Shown in pieces: positions 1 to 8,615 of a DNA stretch of 64,000 bases. The DNA comes from Candidatus Chlorobium masyuteum. GTDB taxonomy: Bacteria; Bacteroidota; Chlorobiia; Chlorobiales; Chlorobiaceae. The notes beneath the pieces were generated by a model. That model was not told where the DNA came from. It made no database searches and saw only the letters and a program-made list of their open reading frames with translations. The first letter of the stretch is position 1, and the number at the start of each line of letters is the position of its first letter. Location of the stretch: assembly GCF_011601315.1 (NCBI RefSeq), contig NZ_JAAORA010000002.1:558001-622000 (forward strand). The letters run 5' to 3'. The position numbers and the translations under genes are program-made.

Positions 1-389
1 CGGGTCAGAAAGATTCTTGGAAAAGGTTCATTGGTGATGACCAGGTAGGGATAGGTTTTATCATCTTTCAGATTAACATTGTAGCGCGGTTTCAGCTCCT
101 TGATGAGATTGTTCTCAAGAATAAGCGCTTCAACTTCCGAAGAGGTTATGATGACTTCAAAATTGTCAATATGCGATACAAGGACAAGCGTTTTGCCGAA
201 CAGTTGCTGAGGATTTCTGAAATAGGAGCGCACCCGGTTCCGGAGGTTTTTTGCCTTTCCGACATAGATAACTCTCCCTTTGTCATTGATGAACTGGTAG
301 ACACCGGGAGATGAGGGGAGGGTAGAGAGCTTTTCTTTCAGAACTTTTGTTCTGCCGTTATGTTCATCATGCTCATCATGATTATCCAT
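1..389 (-). CDS. uvrC: UvrABC excinuclease subunit C, N-terminal part (cut by window edge)
   Basis: UvrC is the nuclease of the UvrABC nucleotide excision repair complex; it cuts the damaged strand on both sides of a lesion marked by UvrA and UvrB in the cytoplasm. About 129 codons are visible before the gene leaves the window. The translation starts at 389 with a short Asp/Glu/His-rich tail (residues 2-10), followed by the GIY-YIG nuclease core: GVY at 29-31 and [13 protein letters not shown] at 41-53, which carry the family's conserved tyrosines and arginines. The acidic/His-rich start is unusual but does not disturb the domain. The next gene in the same direction begins at 746, beyond a terminator, so uvrC is probably transcribed from its own promoter. 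Confidence 0.93.
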   Translation of the reverse strand, partial: MDNHDEHDEHNGRTKVLKEKLSTLPSSPGVYQFINDKGRVIYVGKAKNLRNRVRSYFRNPQQLFGKTLVLVSHIDNFEVIITSSEVEALILENNLIKELKPRYNVNLKDDKTYPYLVITNEPFPRIFLT

Positions 390-443
390 GATCAAATGCG
401 GTTGGAAAGTGATGTTTATTCCCGATGCCCGGGGTAAAAAAAC

Positions 444-490
444 AATAAATAAAAAAAGGGAAAGCCGCACGAAAGATGCGGCTTTCCCTT
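444..490 (-). terminator. Intrinsic terminator after the 522-746 gene
   Basis: A 12-bp perfect stem (GGGAAAGCCGCA at 458-469 with TGCGGCTTTCCC at 477-488, 7-nt loop) is followed on the minus strand by a run of T (A-run at 445-457 on the plus strand). It should end transcripts of the MFS transporter and the small membrane protein before uvrC. Confidence 0.85.
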
Positions 491-521
491 GAAAAAAAGA
501 ACATGCAGTTACTGGTGAATG

Positions 522-746
522 CTATGCAATAACATCATATTCACCTTTCAGAGCAAAGATCCCGAAGGTAATCAGGCTGAAAGCGATAATCGGCATAAGC
601 ACGACAATCACGATAGACCAGAATATCCAGTTCTCTTCACTGGGTTTTGCTGCGATCTCTTTCATCGCCTGCATGATCACAAGCGGGATAATTCCCACTC
701 CCATGACCGTCCAGAGCAGACCGAAAATCCTTTTTATTGCTGACAT
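522..746 (-). CDS. Small two-helix membrane protein beside an MFS transporter
   Basis: This 74-residue protein has two hydrophobic helices (about residues 8-27 and 41-67) separated by a charged loop (KEIAAKPSEEN, about 29-39). It has no signal peptidase site, no cysteines and no catalytic motif that I recognise. It begins 26 nt after the stop of the MFS symporter gene and is followed by a strong intrinsic terminator, so the two are almost certainly co-transcribed. Small membrane proteins beside metabolite:H+ symporters are seen in Bacteroidetes/Chlorobi genomes; a role as an accessory subunit of the transporter is inference. I do not know its function. Confidence 0.75.
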   Translation of the reverse strand: MSAIKRIFGLLWTVMGVGIIPLVIMQAMKEIAAKPSEENWIFWSIVIVVLMPIIAFSLITFGIFALKGEYDVIA

Positions 747-772
747 AATAGATTGATTTTAAATGTTCTTGA

Positions 773-2347
773 TTACTCTACGTCAAGGTTGTTTGTCTTG
801 TTTGATATGTACAGCGAACCGATGACAAAGCTGACGCCAGCAATCAGGATCGGGTACCAGAGACCGGCAAGCGGGTCGGCAGGCGGAAGATCCGGACCGG
901 GACGGGTTGCTTCAACAAGACGGGTCGAGATAAGCGGAACCAGACCGCCGAAGACGCCGTTGCCGATATGGTAGGGCAGGGACATCGAGGTATAGCGGAT
1001 ACGGGTCGGGAAAATCTCAACCAGGAACGCAGCAATCGGGCCGTATACCATGGTCACAAAAATAACCTGGATAAGAACCAGACCGATCATCTTGTAGTAA
1101 AGGTTCTGGGGAAGGGTTACTTCCTTCTTTGTTTCAGGTTTCAGCTTGTCTTTCGGCATTGCAGCTTTAACGGCAGGATCAACCGGAAACTTTTTCTTGA
1201 CGGTCTCTTTGTAGCTGGTTCCGTCGGTATAAAGTTTGGTTGTGACGGAGGTGATCAGCGAGTCGGTACCTTTGACCTCATACTTCATCTTGTTGACCGT
1301 TTTGTCTTCGATCACCTCTTTGGTCTTGAGATTGGCATCGTTGTACATGATGGTATAGATCGGTCTGTAGGCTATAACAGCGATCAGCATACCGGCCATC
1401 ATGATGTACTTGCGTCCGATCTTGTCGGAAAGCGCACCGAATACAATGAAGAATGGCGTTCCGATAAGCAGTGCGATAGAGATGATTATGTTGCTTTGTA
1501 CAAACTCAATGTTACAGGCATTCTGCAGGAAGGAGAGTGCATAGAACTGACCGGTGTACCAGACAACACCCTGACCGGCGGTTGCGCCGAGCAGTGCAAT
1601 AAGAACCATCTTCAGGTTATCTTTCTGTTTGAAGCTCTCAGCCAGAGGATTTGCGGAAGTTTTTCCCTCTTTTTTCATCTTTGCAAAGAGCGGTGATTCC
1701 GACATTCTCATGCGGATAAAGATCGAGACACCAACAAGGAGTGCGGAAAGAATAAACGGAATACGCCATCCCCAGTCGGTAAAGGTTTCAACACCGAGCA
1801 TCTGGCGGACGGTAAGAATGACACCGAGTGCAAGGAAGAGACCAAGGGTAGCTGTTGTCTGGATAAAACTGGTCCAGAAGCCTCTTTTTCCTTCGGGTGA
1901 GTGTTCGGCTACATAGGTTGCAGCACCACCGTACTCACCTCCAAGAGCAAGACCCTGCAGAAGCCGAAGAATAAATACTATTGCCGGAGCAAAAAATCCG
2001 ATTGTTTTATAACCGGGAACAAGACCGATGGCAAAGGTTGAACCACCCATGATAACAAGAGTAACAAGGAAGGTGTACTTCCTGCCGATAAGGTCACCGA
2101 GGCGACCGAAGAAAAGTGCACCGAAAGGTCTGATGACAAAACCGGCGGCAAATGTCGCCAGTGTGGCCAGCAGTGCGGCTGTCGGGTTGTCTTTGGGGAA
2201 GAACTGTTCGGAAATGATTTTTGCCAGAGTACCGAAGATATAAAAGTCATACCACTCGATAAGCGTTCCGACCGAAGACGCGGCAATAACCCGCCGGGTG
2301 CTGGACACCTCTTCGGTATGGGAAACGTTTGTGACATTTTGTGCCAT
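773..2347 (-). CDS. MFS metabolite:H+ symporter (ProP/KgtP-type)
   Basis: This 524-residue inner-membrane protein has the architecture of the metabolite:H+ symporter branch of the major facilitator superfamily. Visible landmarks are the early EWYDFYIFG helix (about 31-39), the family motif GRLGDLIGRK (81-90), a GGEYGGA helix (136-142) and the second half motif SDKIGRK (307-313). About 80 hydrophilic residues (336-415, many Lys/Thr/Asp) are inserted late in the second half between transmembrane helices. This is longer than in E. coli ProP or KgtP and makes the protein larger than usual. Relatives carry dicarboxylates, alpha-ketoglutarate, proline/betaine or shikimate; the substrate cannot be told from sequence. 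It is co-transcribed with the small membrane protein downstream. Confidence 0.88.
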   Translation of the reverse strand: MAQNVTNVSHTEEVSSTRRVIAASSVGTLIEWYDFYIFGTLAKIISEQFFPKDNPTAALLATLATFAAGFVIRPFGALFFGRLGDLIGRKYTFLVTLVIMGGSTFAIGLVPGYKTIGFFAPAIVFILRLLQGLALGGEYGGAATYVAEHSPEGKRGFWTSFIQTTATLGLFLALGVILTVRQMLGVETFTDWGWRIPFILSALLVGVSIFIRMRMSESPLFAKMKKEGKTSANPLAESFKQKDNLKMVLIALLGATAGQGVVWYTGQFYALSFLQNACNIEFVQSNIIISIALLIGTPFFIVFGALSDKIGRKYIMMAGMLIAVIAYRPIYTIMYNDANLKTKEVIEDKTVNKMKYEVKGTDSLITSVTTKLYTDGTSYKETVKKKFPVDPAVKAAMPKDKLKPETKKEVTLPQNLYYKMIGLVLIQVIFVTMVYGPIAAFLVEIFPTRIRYTSMSLPYHIGNGVFGGLVPLISTRLVEATRPGPDLPPADPLAGLWYPILIAGVSFVIGSLYISNKTNNLDVE

Positions 2348-2421
2348 AAAGGTTTTCTTTGAATGTTAAAAAATAGTAGTTGTAAGCTCTTTCTCAGGAT
2401 GCCAGTGGCATGCTGCGACTA

Positions 2422-2859
2422 TTACTTGATGAATTCGTGCTCGTTCTCCTTGACGATAAGCACCGGGCATGGTGCACGGCGAACGACGTGTTCAGCAACG
2501 CTTCCGAGAATCATACGCTTCAGTCCGCGGCGCCCATGTGATCCCATCACAATGACATCGGCTTCCTTGCGTTTGGCATAGTCAATGATGCACTCTTCAG
2601 CAAATCCTTCATAAATGACATAGTCGGACACAATACCTGCCATCTGTTCTTCATCAATAAGCAGGGCAAGTTTTTTTTCAGCTTCGGCTCGTTCAGCATC
2701 CAGTCCATGTGAATAATTGATGGTTGGATCGTTTTCGATGACGCCGACCAGAAAGACCTCTCCGCCTGACAGTTTTGCAAACTCGTTGGCGTATTGCAAC
2801 GACTTGCGCGACAGCTCAGAGAAATCAACCGGGCAGATGATTTTTTTAATTGTAATCAT
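2422..2859 (-). CDS. Universal stress protein, UspA family
   Basis: This single-domain UspA protein of 145 residues is the usual size for the family. It starts with the typical strand-helix IIKKIICPVDFSE and ends with the ATP-binding signature G-2x-G-9x-G-S (GSHGRRGLKRMILGS, about residues 107-121), so it probably belongs to the ATP-binding rather than the UspA-type non-binding branch. Such proteins form cytoplasmic dimers and are linked to survival under starvation or redox stress. Its start at 2859 faces a long A/T-rich region that likely holds its promoter. The next gene in the same direction is the MFS symporter, 74 nt away; co-transcription is possible but not certain. Confidence 0.93.
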   Translation of the reverse strand: MITIKKIICPVDFSELSRKSLQYANEFAKLSGGEVFLVGVIENDPTINYSHGLDAERAEAEKKLALLIDEEQMAGIVSDYVIYEGFAEECIIDYAKRKEADVIVMGSHGRRGLKRMILGSVAEHVVRRAPCPVLIVKENEHEFIK

Positions 2860-3213
2860 AGCTCCGCTATTGTTGTTTGGTTGTTGGAATGAAAATTATA
2901 TAACAAGAACAGTTGAAAAATATTTCCCAGAAAATCGAGTTGTACCGAAAAAACGCCAGGGCATTCAATTATGAGAGACTGAACTCTCTATGCAAAAAAA
3001 TGAGAGTATACGTAGCGCAACAGAACAAAAGAGAGATGAGGGAAATCTCTTTATCTGTTAAATAAAATCAGGGTGAAGTAAAATGTGTGAGATCTGTTTC
3101 ATGCGGCACACATCTTTTGTAATACGAACTTAATAATATCTTAAAAAAAAAACAACACAACAATTGTTATGTAGTGCGGCTTTGTCATATTAATAAGCCG
3201 TTCGGGCAAGCAA
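2860..3213. other. Intergenic region upstream of the universal stress gene
   Basis: No gene is supported here. The region is A/T-rich and should contain the uspA promoter. The one structure noted is a 7-bp inverted repeat (ATGTGTG at 3083-3089, CACACAT at 3107-3113) with a short T-run on the plus strand, too weak to call a terminator. Confidence 0.5.
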
Positions 3214-3244
3214 AAAAAAGCCGCAGTTGCCTGCGGCTTTTTCG
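3214..3244. terminator. Bidirectional-type intrinsic terminator after the porin gene
   Basis: The stem GCCGCAG (3220-3226) / CTGCGGC (3231-3237) with loop TTGC is flanked by an A-run on the left and a T-run on the right, so it has a U-tract in both directions. On the minus strand it lies 15 nt after the porin stop codon. Confidence 0.85.
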
Positions 3245-3258
3245 TCGAAAAGTACTGC

Positions 3259-4356
3259 TTAGAAGGTTACCGTCGCATAGAGCTCTGTGCGAAGCTGGTT
3301 GTTATTCACTGTGGCAGACCCCACAACATCTTTTCCGCTTGCACGGTAGCGCACCGTCGGAGTCAGGCTCAGGGTTCCGGCTGCAGATTCATGCAGCTTG
3401 ACGTTGTACTGTGCCCAGACAAAGACGTTATTATAGGTTACATCTGCAGCAGGTGATTTGTCTTTGGTTCTGTTGTAGTCAACCCATGCCTTTACAGGAC
3501 CGGATTCACCTTTTGCCCTGAGGAGATAACCGTCATAGTTGACATTGGTTGCAACAAGGTTGCTCTCGCCTTTCGTGTCACGGCAGATGGTGTAGAATCC
3601 GCTGAGGCCGATTTTGGACTTGCCGGCAGGAATCGTAACGTTGGCACCGGCTGTGTTCGGTGAAACCTTCTGATAGGTAACGCCTCTCACATCAGTCAGC
3701 GAAATGATTGCCTGCGGTTCGAATGTGACATCACCGAGAGTTGTTTTGTATGCAAGGTTCAGAGCATAGCCGTCATTGAAAAGACCGTCACCGGTAGCCG
3801 TTGTGTTTTCAGTGACTGAGTTGTTGTCAAAAATAACAATGGTTGCATTCAGTTCGCCACCGCCGACCTTGGTGCCGTAGTTGACGCCGAATACACGATC
3901 GTAGTTCCATGTGGCGACCGGGATATCAACCGCATAAATTCCAGCTGAGGTAAATGCAGTCGGGACAGGATAGAGGGTGATGTCATAAATCGGGTTATTG
4001 ACACTGTTCAGAGGAATGCGGCCAAGCATATAGTGGCAATCCTCAAGCATACGGCCGAAATAGAAATTTGAAACTTCAAGCGGATTTCTTTCACTGTTAT
4101 TGGCTGCTACAGTCTGCCATCCACCTGCAACACCTTCATTCTGTATCATAGCCTTGAAGAAATAGCCGCTGCCAAGGTCAGCAGCTGTATTCAAACGAAC
4201 ACGGTACTGGGTTTTAAGATCTTTGTCGGTGGTTTTGTTGTTCCACTGGCCCCTTTCACGAACTGCAGCATCGCCGCTGATTTTCAGTTCAGCAGATGCG
4301 GGTGATGCGTATGACAGTACTGCAAACATTGCAGCAAGTGATAGCATTTTTTTCAT
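3259..4356 (-). CDS. Outer-membrane porin-like beta-barrel protein
   Basis: From the ATG at 4356 this encodes 365 residues: a clear signal peptide (KKMLSLAAMFAVLSYASPASA, cleavage after Ala-Ser-Ala), then alternating polar/aromatic beta-strand sequence ending in an aromatic residue (LYATVTF), the usual outer-membrane insertion signal. The open frame continues upstream to 4503, but the upstream residues are low-complexity. The ATG at 4356 is preceded by a GGAGA sequence at good spacing, so I chose that start. Two cysteines (DCHYM and ICRDT) are unusual for a porin and might form a disulfide. Function as a general or anion porin is inferred from size and architecture; no substrate can be assigned. 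It is a single-gene unit with its own terminator. Confidence 0.85.
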   Translation of the reverse strand: MKKMLSLAAMFAVLSYASPASAELKISGDAAVRERGQWNNKTTDKDLKTQYRVRLNTAADLGSGYFFKAMIQNEGVAGGWQTVAANNSERNPLEVSNFYFGRMLEDCHYMLGRIPLNSVNNPIYDITLYPVPTAFTSAGIYAVDIPVATWNYDRVFGVNYGTKVGGGELNATIVIFDNNSVTENTTATGDGLFNDGYALNLAYKTTLGDVTFEPQAIISLTDVRGVTYQKVSPNTAGANVTIPAGKSKIGLSGFYTICRDTKGESNLVATNVNYDGYLLRAKGESGPVKAWVDYNRTKDKSPAADVTYNNVFVWAQYNVKLHESAAGTLSLTPTVRYRASGKDVVGSATVNNNQLRTELYATVTF

Positions 4357-4660
4357 AACTTTCTCCGTTAGGTTTGTGTGTGTGTGCTTTTTTACAGAAA
4401 AAATCCTACAATAATTATTCAATATAGTTCTGCAGAAGAAATCAAAAAAGAACTTTTTGGTAACAATATTTTCAATAATAATAAAAATATCTATCAGGGT
4501 CAAATGTTGATTGTGACAGAAGTACCTCCGGCTAATATTTTATATTTTGAGAATTCTGCTGCGGATCCTTTCATATCTCATTTATTTATTAAATAGAATA
4601 AGCGTAAAAAAAATAGACAGAATCTATTTTTGCTTTTTATAACTATGCAGTAATTAGCGC
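4357..4660. other. Divergent promoter region between porin and NUDIX genes
   Basis: An A/T-rich stretch separates the two divergent genes and must contain both promoters. I see no RNA gene, repeat or recognisable operator in it. Confidence 0.5.
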
Positions 4661-5167
4661 ATGTCACAGGTAAGGCTCAGGGTCAGTGCTTTATGTATAA
4701 AGGATGGTCAGGTATTGCTTGTTGAACACAAAAGCTTTGCTCCGGATGATCCGAAGCTTCCTTCCAGTTACTGGATTCTGCCCGGAGGAGTTGTTGAGAG
4801 GGGAGAGACGCTTGAAGCGGCTGTTCAGCGTGAGATGATGGAAGAGACCGGTCTTGAGTGCAGGGTGGGTAACCTGCTGTTTATAAAGGAGCTGCTCTAT
4901 CCCCATCCTGGAGTTTCGGCACAGGGTACCCTACATCACTCGGTATCACTCGGGTTCTTTTGTGAGGTGACGGGAGGCCGGATGATAACCGGAAAGGATC
5001 CGGAATATCCCGATGACAAACAGGTGATTATAACGGTGAGCTGGATTCCTTTGCATGATCTTGACCATTATGATCTCTATCCTCCATTTCTTGCCGACTA
5101 TATTCGCACTCAACCCGAAGAGGGGTTTGAAAAGGGAGTGCCGGAGTTTTTTCGATCCCCGGAATAA
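4661..5167 (+). CDS. NUDIX hydrolase
   Basis: This 168-residue cytoplasmic hydrolase would cleave a nucleoside diphosphate linked to another moiety, using Mg2+ or Mn2+. The complete Nudix box G-x5-E-x7-RE-x2-EE-x-G-L lies at residues 43-65 (Gly43, Glu49, Arg57-Glu58, Glu61-Glu62, Gly64), so the metal site is intact. The size and LPGGVVERGE opening resemble ADP-ribose pyrophosphatase/MutT-like members. The substrate cannot be told from sequence. The gene stands alone, divergent from the porin and convergent with the DUF1207 gene. It is followed by a hairpin and then copy 1 of the 143-bp element. Confidence 0.92.
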   Translation: MSQVRLRVSALCIKDGQVLLVEHKSFAPDDPKLPSSYWILPGGVVERGETLEAAVQREMMEETGLECRVGNLLFIKELLYPHPGVSAQGTLHHSVSLGFFCEVTGGRMITGKDPEYPDDKQVIITVSWIPLHDLDHYDLYPPFLADYIRTQPEEGFEKGVPEFFRSPE

Positions 5168-5174
5168 AAGAAGA

Positions 5175-5263
5175 AGTGAAACGCAGTGGACGGAATGGAC
5201 GAAGAAATTATGGACTGAGTGGACGTGGTGGACAAGAGAGAAGCGTTCTCGTCCACTCTCTTT
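5175..5263 (+). repeat. Degenerate GTGGAC/TGGACG tract with terminator-like hairpin
   Basis: After the NUDIX stop codon the sequence repeats short units built on GTGGAC, TGGACG or TGGACT every 9-13 bases. The last unit (GTGGAC at 5228-5233) pairs with GTCCAC at 5251-5256 and is followed by a pyrimidine stretch (TCTCTTTTTCTTC). It could serve as the NUDIX gene's terminator. It directly adjoins the 143-bp element at 5271. Confidence 0.5.
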
Positions 5264-5270
5264 TTCTTCA

Positions 5271-5413
5271 GGGCACCTCTATAAATTGTCGTGAGCGGTT
5301 TGAGTGCGAGGCGGACGGAGCGCAGAAACCGGAATGTACACAAGAGTACTTGAGGATTTCGAGCACCGCCCAACGAAGCAATCGAATCGCGGAATAAATT
5401 GATAGAGGTGCCC
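5271..5413 (-). repeat. 143-bp palindromic post-stop element, copy 1
   Basis: This copy is 143 bp, exactly the length of the two other copies, with a core about 88-91 percent identical by eye to theirs and no gaps. The terminal arms GGGCACCTCTAT (5271-5282) and ATAGAGGTGCCC (5402-5413) are a perfect 12-bp inverted repeat. The centre has a GTAC-N6-GTAC hairpin. Its right end lies 1 bp beyond the stop codon of the minus-strand DUF1207 gene (5415-5417). Strand is given relative to that gene. The core is open in one frame on the plus strand and will tend to be mis-annotated as a small protein. Confidence 0.9.
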
Positions 5414-5414
5414 T

Positions 5415-6332
5415 TCAGAAATCGATGATAATTCCTGCCGTACTGAAGCTCTCCGGACGGTAAAAATACATGCCGTGGCGGCTCATTCCGGAAAAATAGT
5501 TATAAGCGACCCGAACGTTTTCAAGACCTGCCGCCTTGAGCCGCACTCCCGCCTGAAGGTTCCATGTGCCTCTGTATCCTTTGGTCTCATTCAGGTTATC
5601 ATGCCAGATCGGCAGTAATTTCAGATCAGCCGCCACATAGGTGTTGCCCGGAGTGTTGAGCTCAGCGCCTGCCTGGAAAGAGTGTGGGCTGATGCCGCCG
5701 GGAATGGTGTGATAGACTAACTGGTAACCTGCATAGATACGGTTATTCGGCGAGCTCAATGCGAAAACGAGATTAATAAACTCCCGGCTGTAGGTGAAGG
5801 GGATAGGAAAGGGGCAGTCACCCTGAATCCACTGACCGGCAGCAGCATCGTAGTGGCCATCTTCAAAATGGGCGGAGATATGGCTGAATCTGGCTCTTGC
5901 ACTGAATTCATCAAACGGAAGACGGTCGCTGGTTATTGGCTTTTTCCAGCTTGTGTTGATACCGAAAATGTAGTCGATTGCATCAACCGGAAATTTGAAG
6001 CTTTCGCTCCGGCGCAGGCGGGAATAGGTACCGAAATCAACCCCGACTGCAAAATCCATGTTTTTACTCTGATAGAGATCTGCTGAGGAGCCGATGTCGA
6101 GCTGGAGCGTTCGGTCACTTAACGAAGGCATTACAGCTATTCTCGGCTCCATCGGATCGGCCTGAAGCGGGGTGAAGATTGTCTGAAAAGTCGGGTTAAG
6201 GAGTGGTTCAGCTTCCCCTTTTTTTACAGAGATCAGGATCAGGAGTGCAAGCGTGAAGCATGCCCTGCAGTAGCGCCAGCAGTTGCTTTTCATGGTGGGG
6301 AGTTGTTGCATTATAGTGTGGTATCCGGTCAT
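5415..6332 (-). CDS. DUF1207-like outer-membrane protein
   Basis: This exported protein of 305 residues or fewer has a hydrophobic signal segment (CFTLALLILISV, about 26-37) and then beta-strand-like sequence. It ends in an aromatic residue (IIIDF), consistent with an outer-membrane barrel. The overall pattern (PLQADPMEPRIAVMP near the mature N-terminus, repeated GYQLVYH/YNYFSG strands) fits the DUF1207 family as I remember it; no biochemical role is known to me. The start is unsure: ATGs at 6332, 6311 and 6293 all leave a usable signal peptide and none has a good ribosome binding site. It lies 12 nt after pyrB in the same direction and is probably co-transcribed with it. The 143-bp element follows its stop codon. 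Confidence 0.7.
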   Translation of the reverse strand: MTGYHTIMQQLPTMKSNCWRYCRACFTLALLILISVKKGEAEPLLNPTFQTIFTPLQADPMEPRIAVMPSLSDRTLQLDIGSSADLYQSKNMDFAVGVDFGTYSRLRRSESFKFPVDAIDYIFGINTSWKKPITSDRLPFDEFSARARFSHISAHFEDGHYDAAAGQWIQGDCPFPIPFTYSREFINLVFALSSPNNRIYAGYQLVYHTIPGGISPHSFQAGAELNTPGNTYVAADLKLLPIWHDNLNETKGYRGTWNLQAGVRLKAAGLENVRVAYNYFSGMSRHGMYFYRPESFSTAGIIIDF

Positions 6333-6344
6333 GAAGATGAAGTT

Positions 6345-7343
6345 TTATGATTCGGCTATCAGGGTGTTCAGCACCGCCATGCGCACGGCAACGCCGTTTG
6401 TTACCTGCTCAAGGAGCATGCTTTTTGAATATCCGGGGGGCTGTATGCGGTCAGCAACATGGTTGGATATCTCTATTTCGCGGTTTATCGGTCCGGGATG
6501 AAGTACCAGAAGATGTTTCTGAATCCTTTCGAGCCGTTCATCGCTCAATCCATAGTGGACGGAATACTCTTCAAGAGAGGGCAGGTAGCCTCCCGTTGCG
6601 CGCTCAAGCTGAAGGCGAAGCACGATAGCGGTGTCAGCCCATCCAATGGCTTCGTCAAGATCGGTGAACAATGTTACTCCGAGTCTGTCGGGATCGGTAG
6701 GCAGCAGGGTTACGGGGCTGCAGAGTCCCACTTCTGCTCCGGCAGTCAGAAGTCCGAAGATGTTGGATCGTGCAACACGGCTGTGCAGAACATCGCCGAT
6801 AATAATAACCTTAAGCCCGGCAATTGTGCCAAAATACTCCCGGAGCGTAAACATGTCGAGTAGAGCCTGGGTAGGATGTTCATGTGCACCGTCTCCGGCG
6901 TTGATGACGTTTCTTGCAGTGATTCCTGTGATGAGATCCGCAGCTCCCGAAGAGGGGTGGCGCAGTACAAAGGCATCGACCTGCATGGCCTCAAGGTTTC
7001 TGATGGTATCACTCAGGGTTTCTCCCTTGGTGACACTGCTTGAAGAGGCGCTGAAATTGAGTGTTCCTGCACCAAGATGGCGTGCGGCTATTTCAAAGGA
7101 AAATCGGGTTCGGGTTGAGTTTTCAAAAAAAACCAGGGCAATGCGTTTGTTTTTGAGTGTGGCTTCAAAAGAGGGTGAGCCGGTTATCAACTCTTTCTTG
7201 AACCCGGCAGCCATGTCGAGAAGTCCGGTGATTTCAGAGGCCGGAACATTGCATAGTCCTGTTAGGTGCTTCAAATCCGACTTATAATTGTAGCTGTTCA
7301 AAAAAGATTCTTTCCGCGAAGTTACAAAAAAATTGATGATCAA
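6345..7343 (-). CDS. pyrB: Aspartate carbamoyltransferase catalytic subunit
   Basis: PyrB catalyses the first committed step of pyrimidine synthesis, carbamoyl phosphate + aspartate to N-carbamoylaspartate, in the cytoplasm. Family motifs are complete: FENSTRTRFSFE (carbamoyl-phosphate loop), the lysine-bearing VTKGETLSDT loop, the HPTQALLD motif and HPGPINR near the C-terminus. The open frame begins at the ATG at 7343, but related green sulfur bacterial proteins, as I recall them, start at KHLTGLC. The corresponding codon here is a TTG at 7274, so the first 23 residues may not be translated. No pyrI regulatory subunit gene adjoins it. It is transcribed with the DUF1207 gene and divergently from hypA. 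Confidence 0.95.
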   Translation of the reverse strand: MIINFFVTSRKESFLNSYNYKSDLKHLTGLCNVPASEITGLLDMAAGFKKELITGSPSFEATLKNKRIALVFFENSTRTRFSFEIAARHLGAGTLNFSASSSSVTKGETLSDTIRNLEAMQVDAFVLRHPSSGAADLITGITARNVINAGDGAHEHPTQALLDMFTLREYFGTIAGLKVIIIGDVLHSRVARSNIFGLLTAGAEVGLCSPVTLLPTDPDRLGVTLFTDLDEAIGWADTAIVLRLQLERATGGYLPSLEEYSVHYGLSDERLERIQKHLLVLHPGPINREIEISNHVADRIQPPGYSKSMLLEQVTNGVAVRMAVLNTLIAES

Positions 7344-7431
7344 GAACTACCTTACCTTTTGAGGGGTTCCGGAAATTTTATCCGGGCAGTTTTATCTGTT
7401 TATTTTGAACGAACCGTTCCTGAATGAAGTT

Positions 7432-7785
7432 ATGCACGAGATGAGTATTGCGCTTTCAATTATTGAGGCAGTGGAGGCAAAAGCTCGCGAAGAGGGAGCC
7501 GAAAGGATTTCCGGTATAGATCTGGTTGTCGGCAAACTGGCTGGTATTCAGCCTGAATCGTTGCGATTCTGTTTTTCGGCAGCGGCAAAAGGGAGTATGG
7601 CGGAGTCAGCACTGCTTCAGATAGAGGAACCTGAAGGTATCGGAGAGTGCATGGAGTGCGGCCGGAAGTTTCCGGTTTCTTTTTATTATGCGGAGTGTCC
7701 CGAATGCCGTTCTCTGAAGATCGGGATTGTGTCGGGTGAGGAGTTTACAATTCAGACAATCACAATAGCGGAAGAGGGAGATTAA
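7432..7785 (+). CDS. hypA: Hydrogenase maturation nickel-insertion protein HypA
   Basis: HypA delivers nickel, together with HypB, to the large subunit of [NiFe] hydrogenase. I start it at 7432 because mature HypA must begin Met-His-Glu: the N-terminal amine and His2 are nickel ligands, and MHEMSIALSI is the family start. The open frame reaches back to 7405. The structural zinc site is the two pairs CMECG and CPECR (about residues 73-76 and 92-95 of the mature protein). Length (117 residues) is typical. It is the first gene of hypABFCDE; the short gap to the divergent pyrB (about 90 nt) must contain the operon promoter. Confidence 0.95.
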   Translation: MHEMSIALSIIEAVEAKAREEGAERISGIDLVVGKLAGIQPESLRFCFSAAAKGSMAESALLQIEEPEGIGECMECGRKFPVSFYYAECPECRSLKIGIVSGEEFTIQTITIAEEGD

Positions 7786-7790
7786 TACCT

Positions 7791-8615
7791 ATGTGCGATA
7801 CCTGCGGCTGTTCAACCGAGGGCGGGGTGGTGCTCCGTAAGCCCGGCGAGACCGGTTACCATCTACATATCATCGAGAGCGATCACGAAAGCTTGATCCA
7901 TAGCCATGATGAGGCTCATAGTCATGATCACTCGCATCACCATCACCATGAAGAGAGCAGTGGAAGGAAGGTTCTGCTTGAGCAGGATGTTTTACTGAAG
8001 AACAATCTTCTGGCTGAAAGAAACCGTGGTTTTTTTGAGGCACGCAACATCTTTGCGCTTAATTTTCTGAGCTCTCCCGGTTCAGGAAAAACCACTCTGC
8101 TGGAAAAAATCATTCCCTTGATTCTTCCACACTCTCCGGTTGCCGTTATAGAGGGTGACCAGCAGACCACCAATGATGCTGAGCGGATTCATGCACTTGG
8201 TGTCCCGGTCATTCAGGTCAATACCGGTTCCGGATGTCATCTTGATGCGATGATGATCAATCGTGCAGTGAAGGAGCTTGAGTTGCAGAATAACTCTCTG
8301 CTCTGCATCGAAAATGTCGGCAATCTTGTCTGTCCGGCTATGTTTGATCTCGGAGAAGCACTGAAAGTGGTTGTTATCAGTGTTACCGAGGGTGACGACA
8401 AGCCGCTGAAGTACCCGAATATGTTTCATGAAGCGAATCTCTGCATTCTCAACAAAATTGATCTCCTTCCCTATGTTGATTTTGATGCCCGGAAGTGCAG
8501 GGAGAATGCTCTTCGTGTTAATCACCATCTCGAATGGATGGAAGTGTCAGCCAAAACCGGCGAAGGGTTTGATGTATGGCAGCAGTGGATCGAAAGCAAA
8601 CTGAAACAGCGCTGA
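7791..8615 (+). CDS. hypB: Hydrogenase maturation GTPase HypB
   Basis: HypB is the GTPase that drives nickel transfer from HypA to the hydrogenase precursor. The 274-residue protein opens with the high-affinity nickel site CDTCGC (residues 2-7) and carries a histidine-rich nickel-storage stretch (about residues 38-53, with the run HHHHH near its end). The G domain follows: P-loop SPGSGKTT (about 95-102), GDQQTTND, the metal-site Cys-His in GSGCHLD, and NKIDLLP as the guanine-specificity motif. It starts 5 nt after hypA and overlaps the start of hypF by about 40 nt. Having both the storage stretch and the CxxCxC site suggests nickel may be limiting. Confidence 0.96.
   Translation: MCDTCGCSTEGGVVLRKPGETGYHLHIIESDHESLIHSHDEAHSHDHSHHHHHEESSGRKVLLEQDVLLKNNLLAERNRGFFEARNIFALNFLSSPGSGKTTLLEKIIPLILPHSPVAVIEGDQQTTNDAERIHALGVPVIQVNTGSGCHLDAMMINRAVKELELQNNSLLCIENVGNLVCPAMFDLGEALKVVVISVTEGDDKPLKYPNMFHEANLCILNKIDLLPYVDFDARKCRENALRVNHHLEWMEVSAKTGEGFDVWQQWIESKLKQR

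Noticed and set aside
968-1696. A 242-codon plus-strand open frame
   Set aside because: It lies wholly antisense to the conserved MFS symporter gene and has no domain or ribosome binding site.
2395-2420. Sigma-54-like TGGCATG sequence
   Set aside because: The -12 GC element is missing at the required spacing and no gene starts nearby in the right direction.
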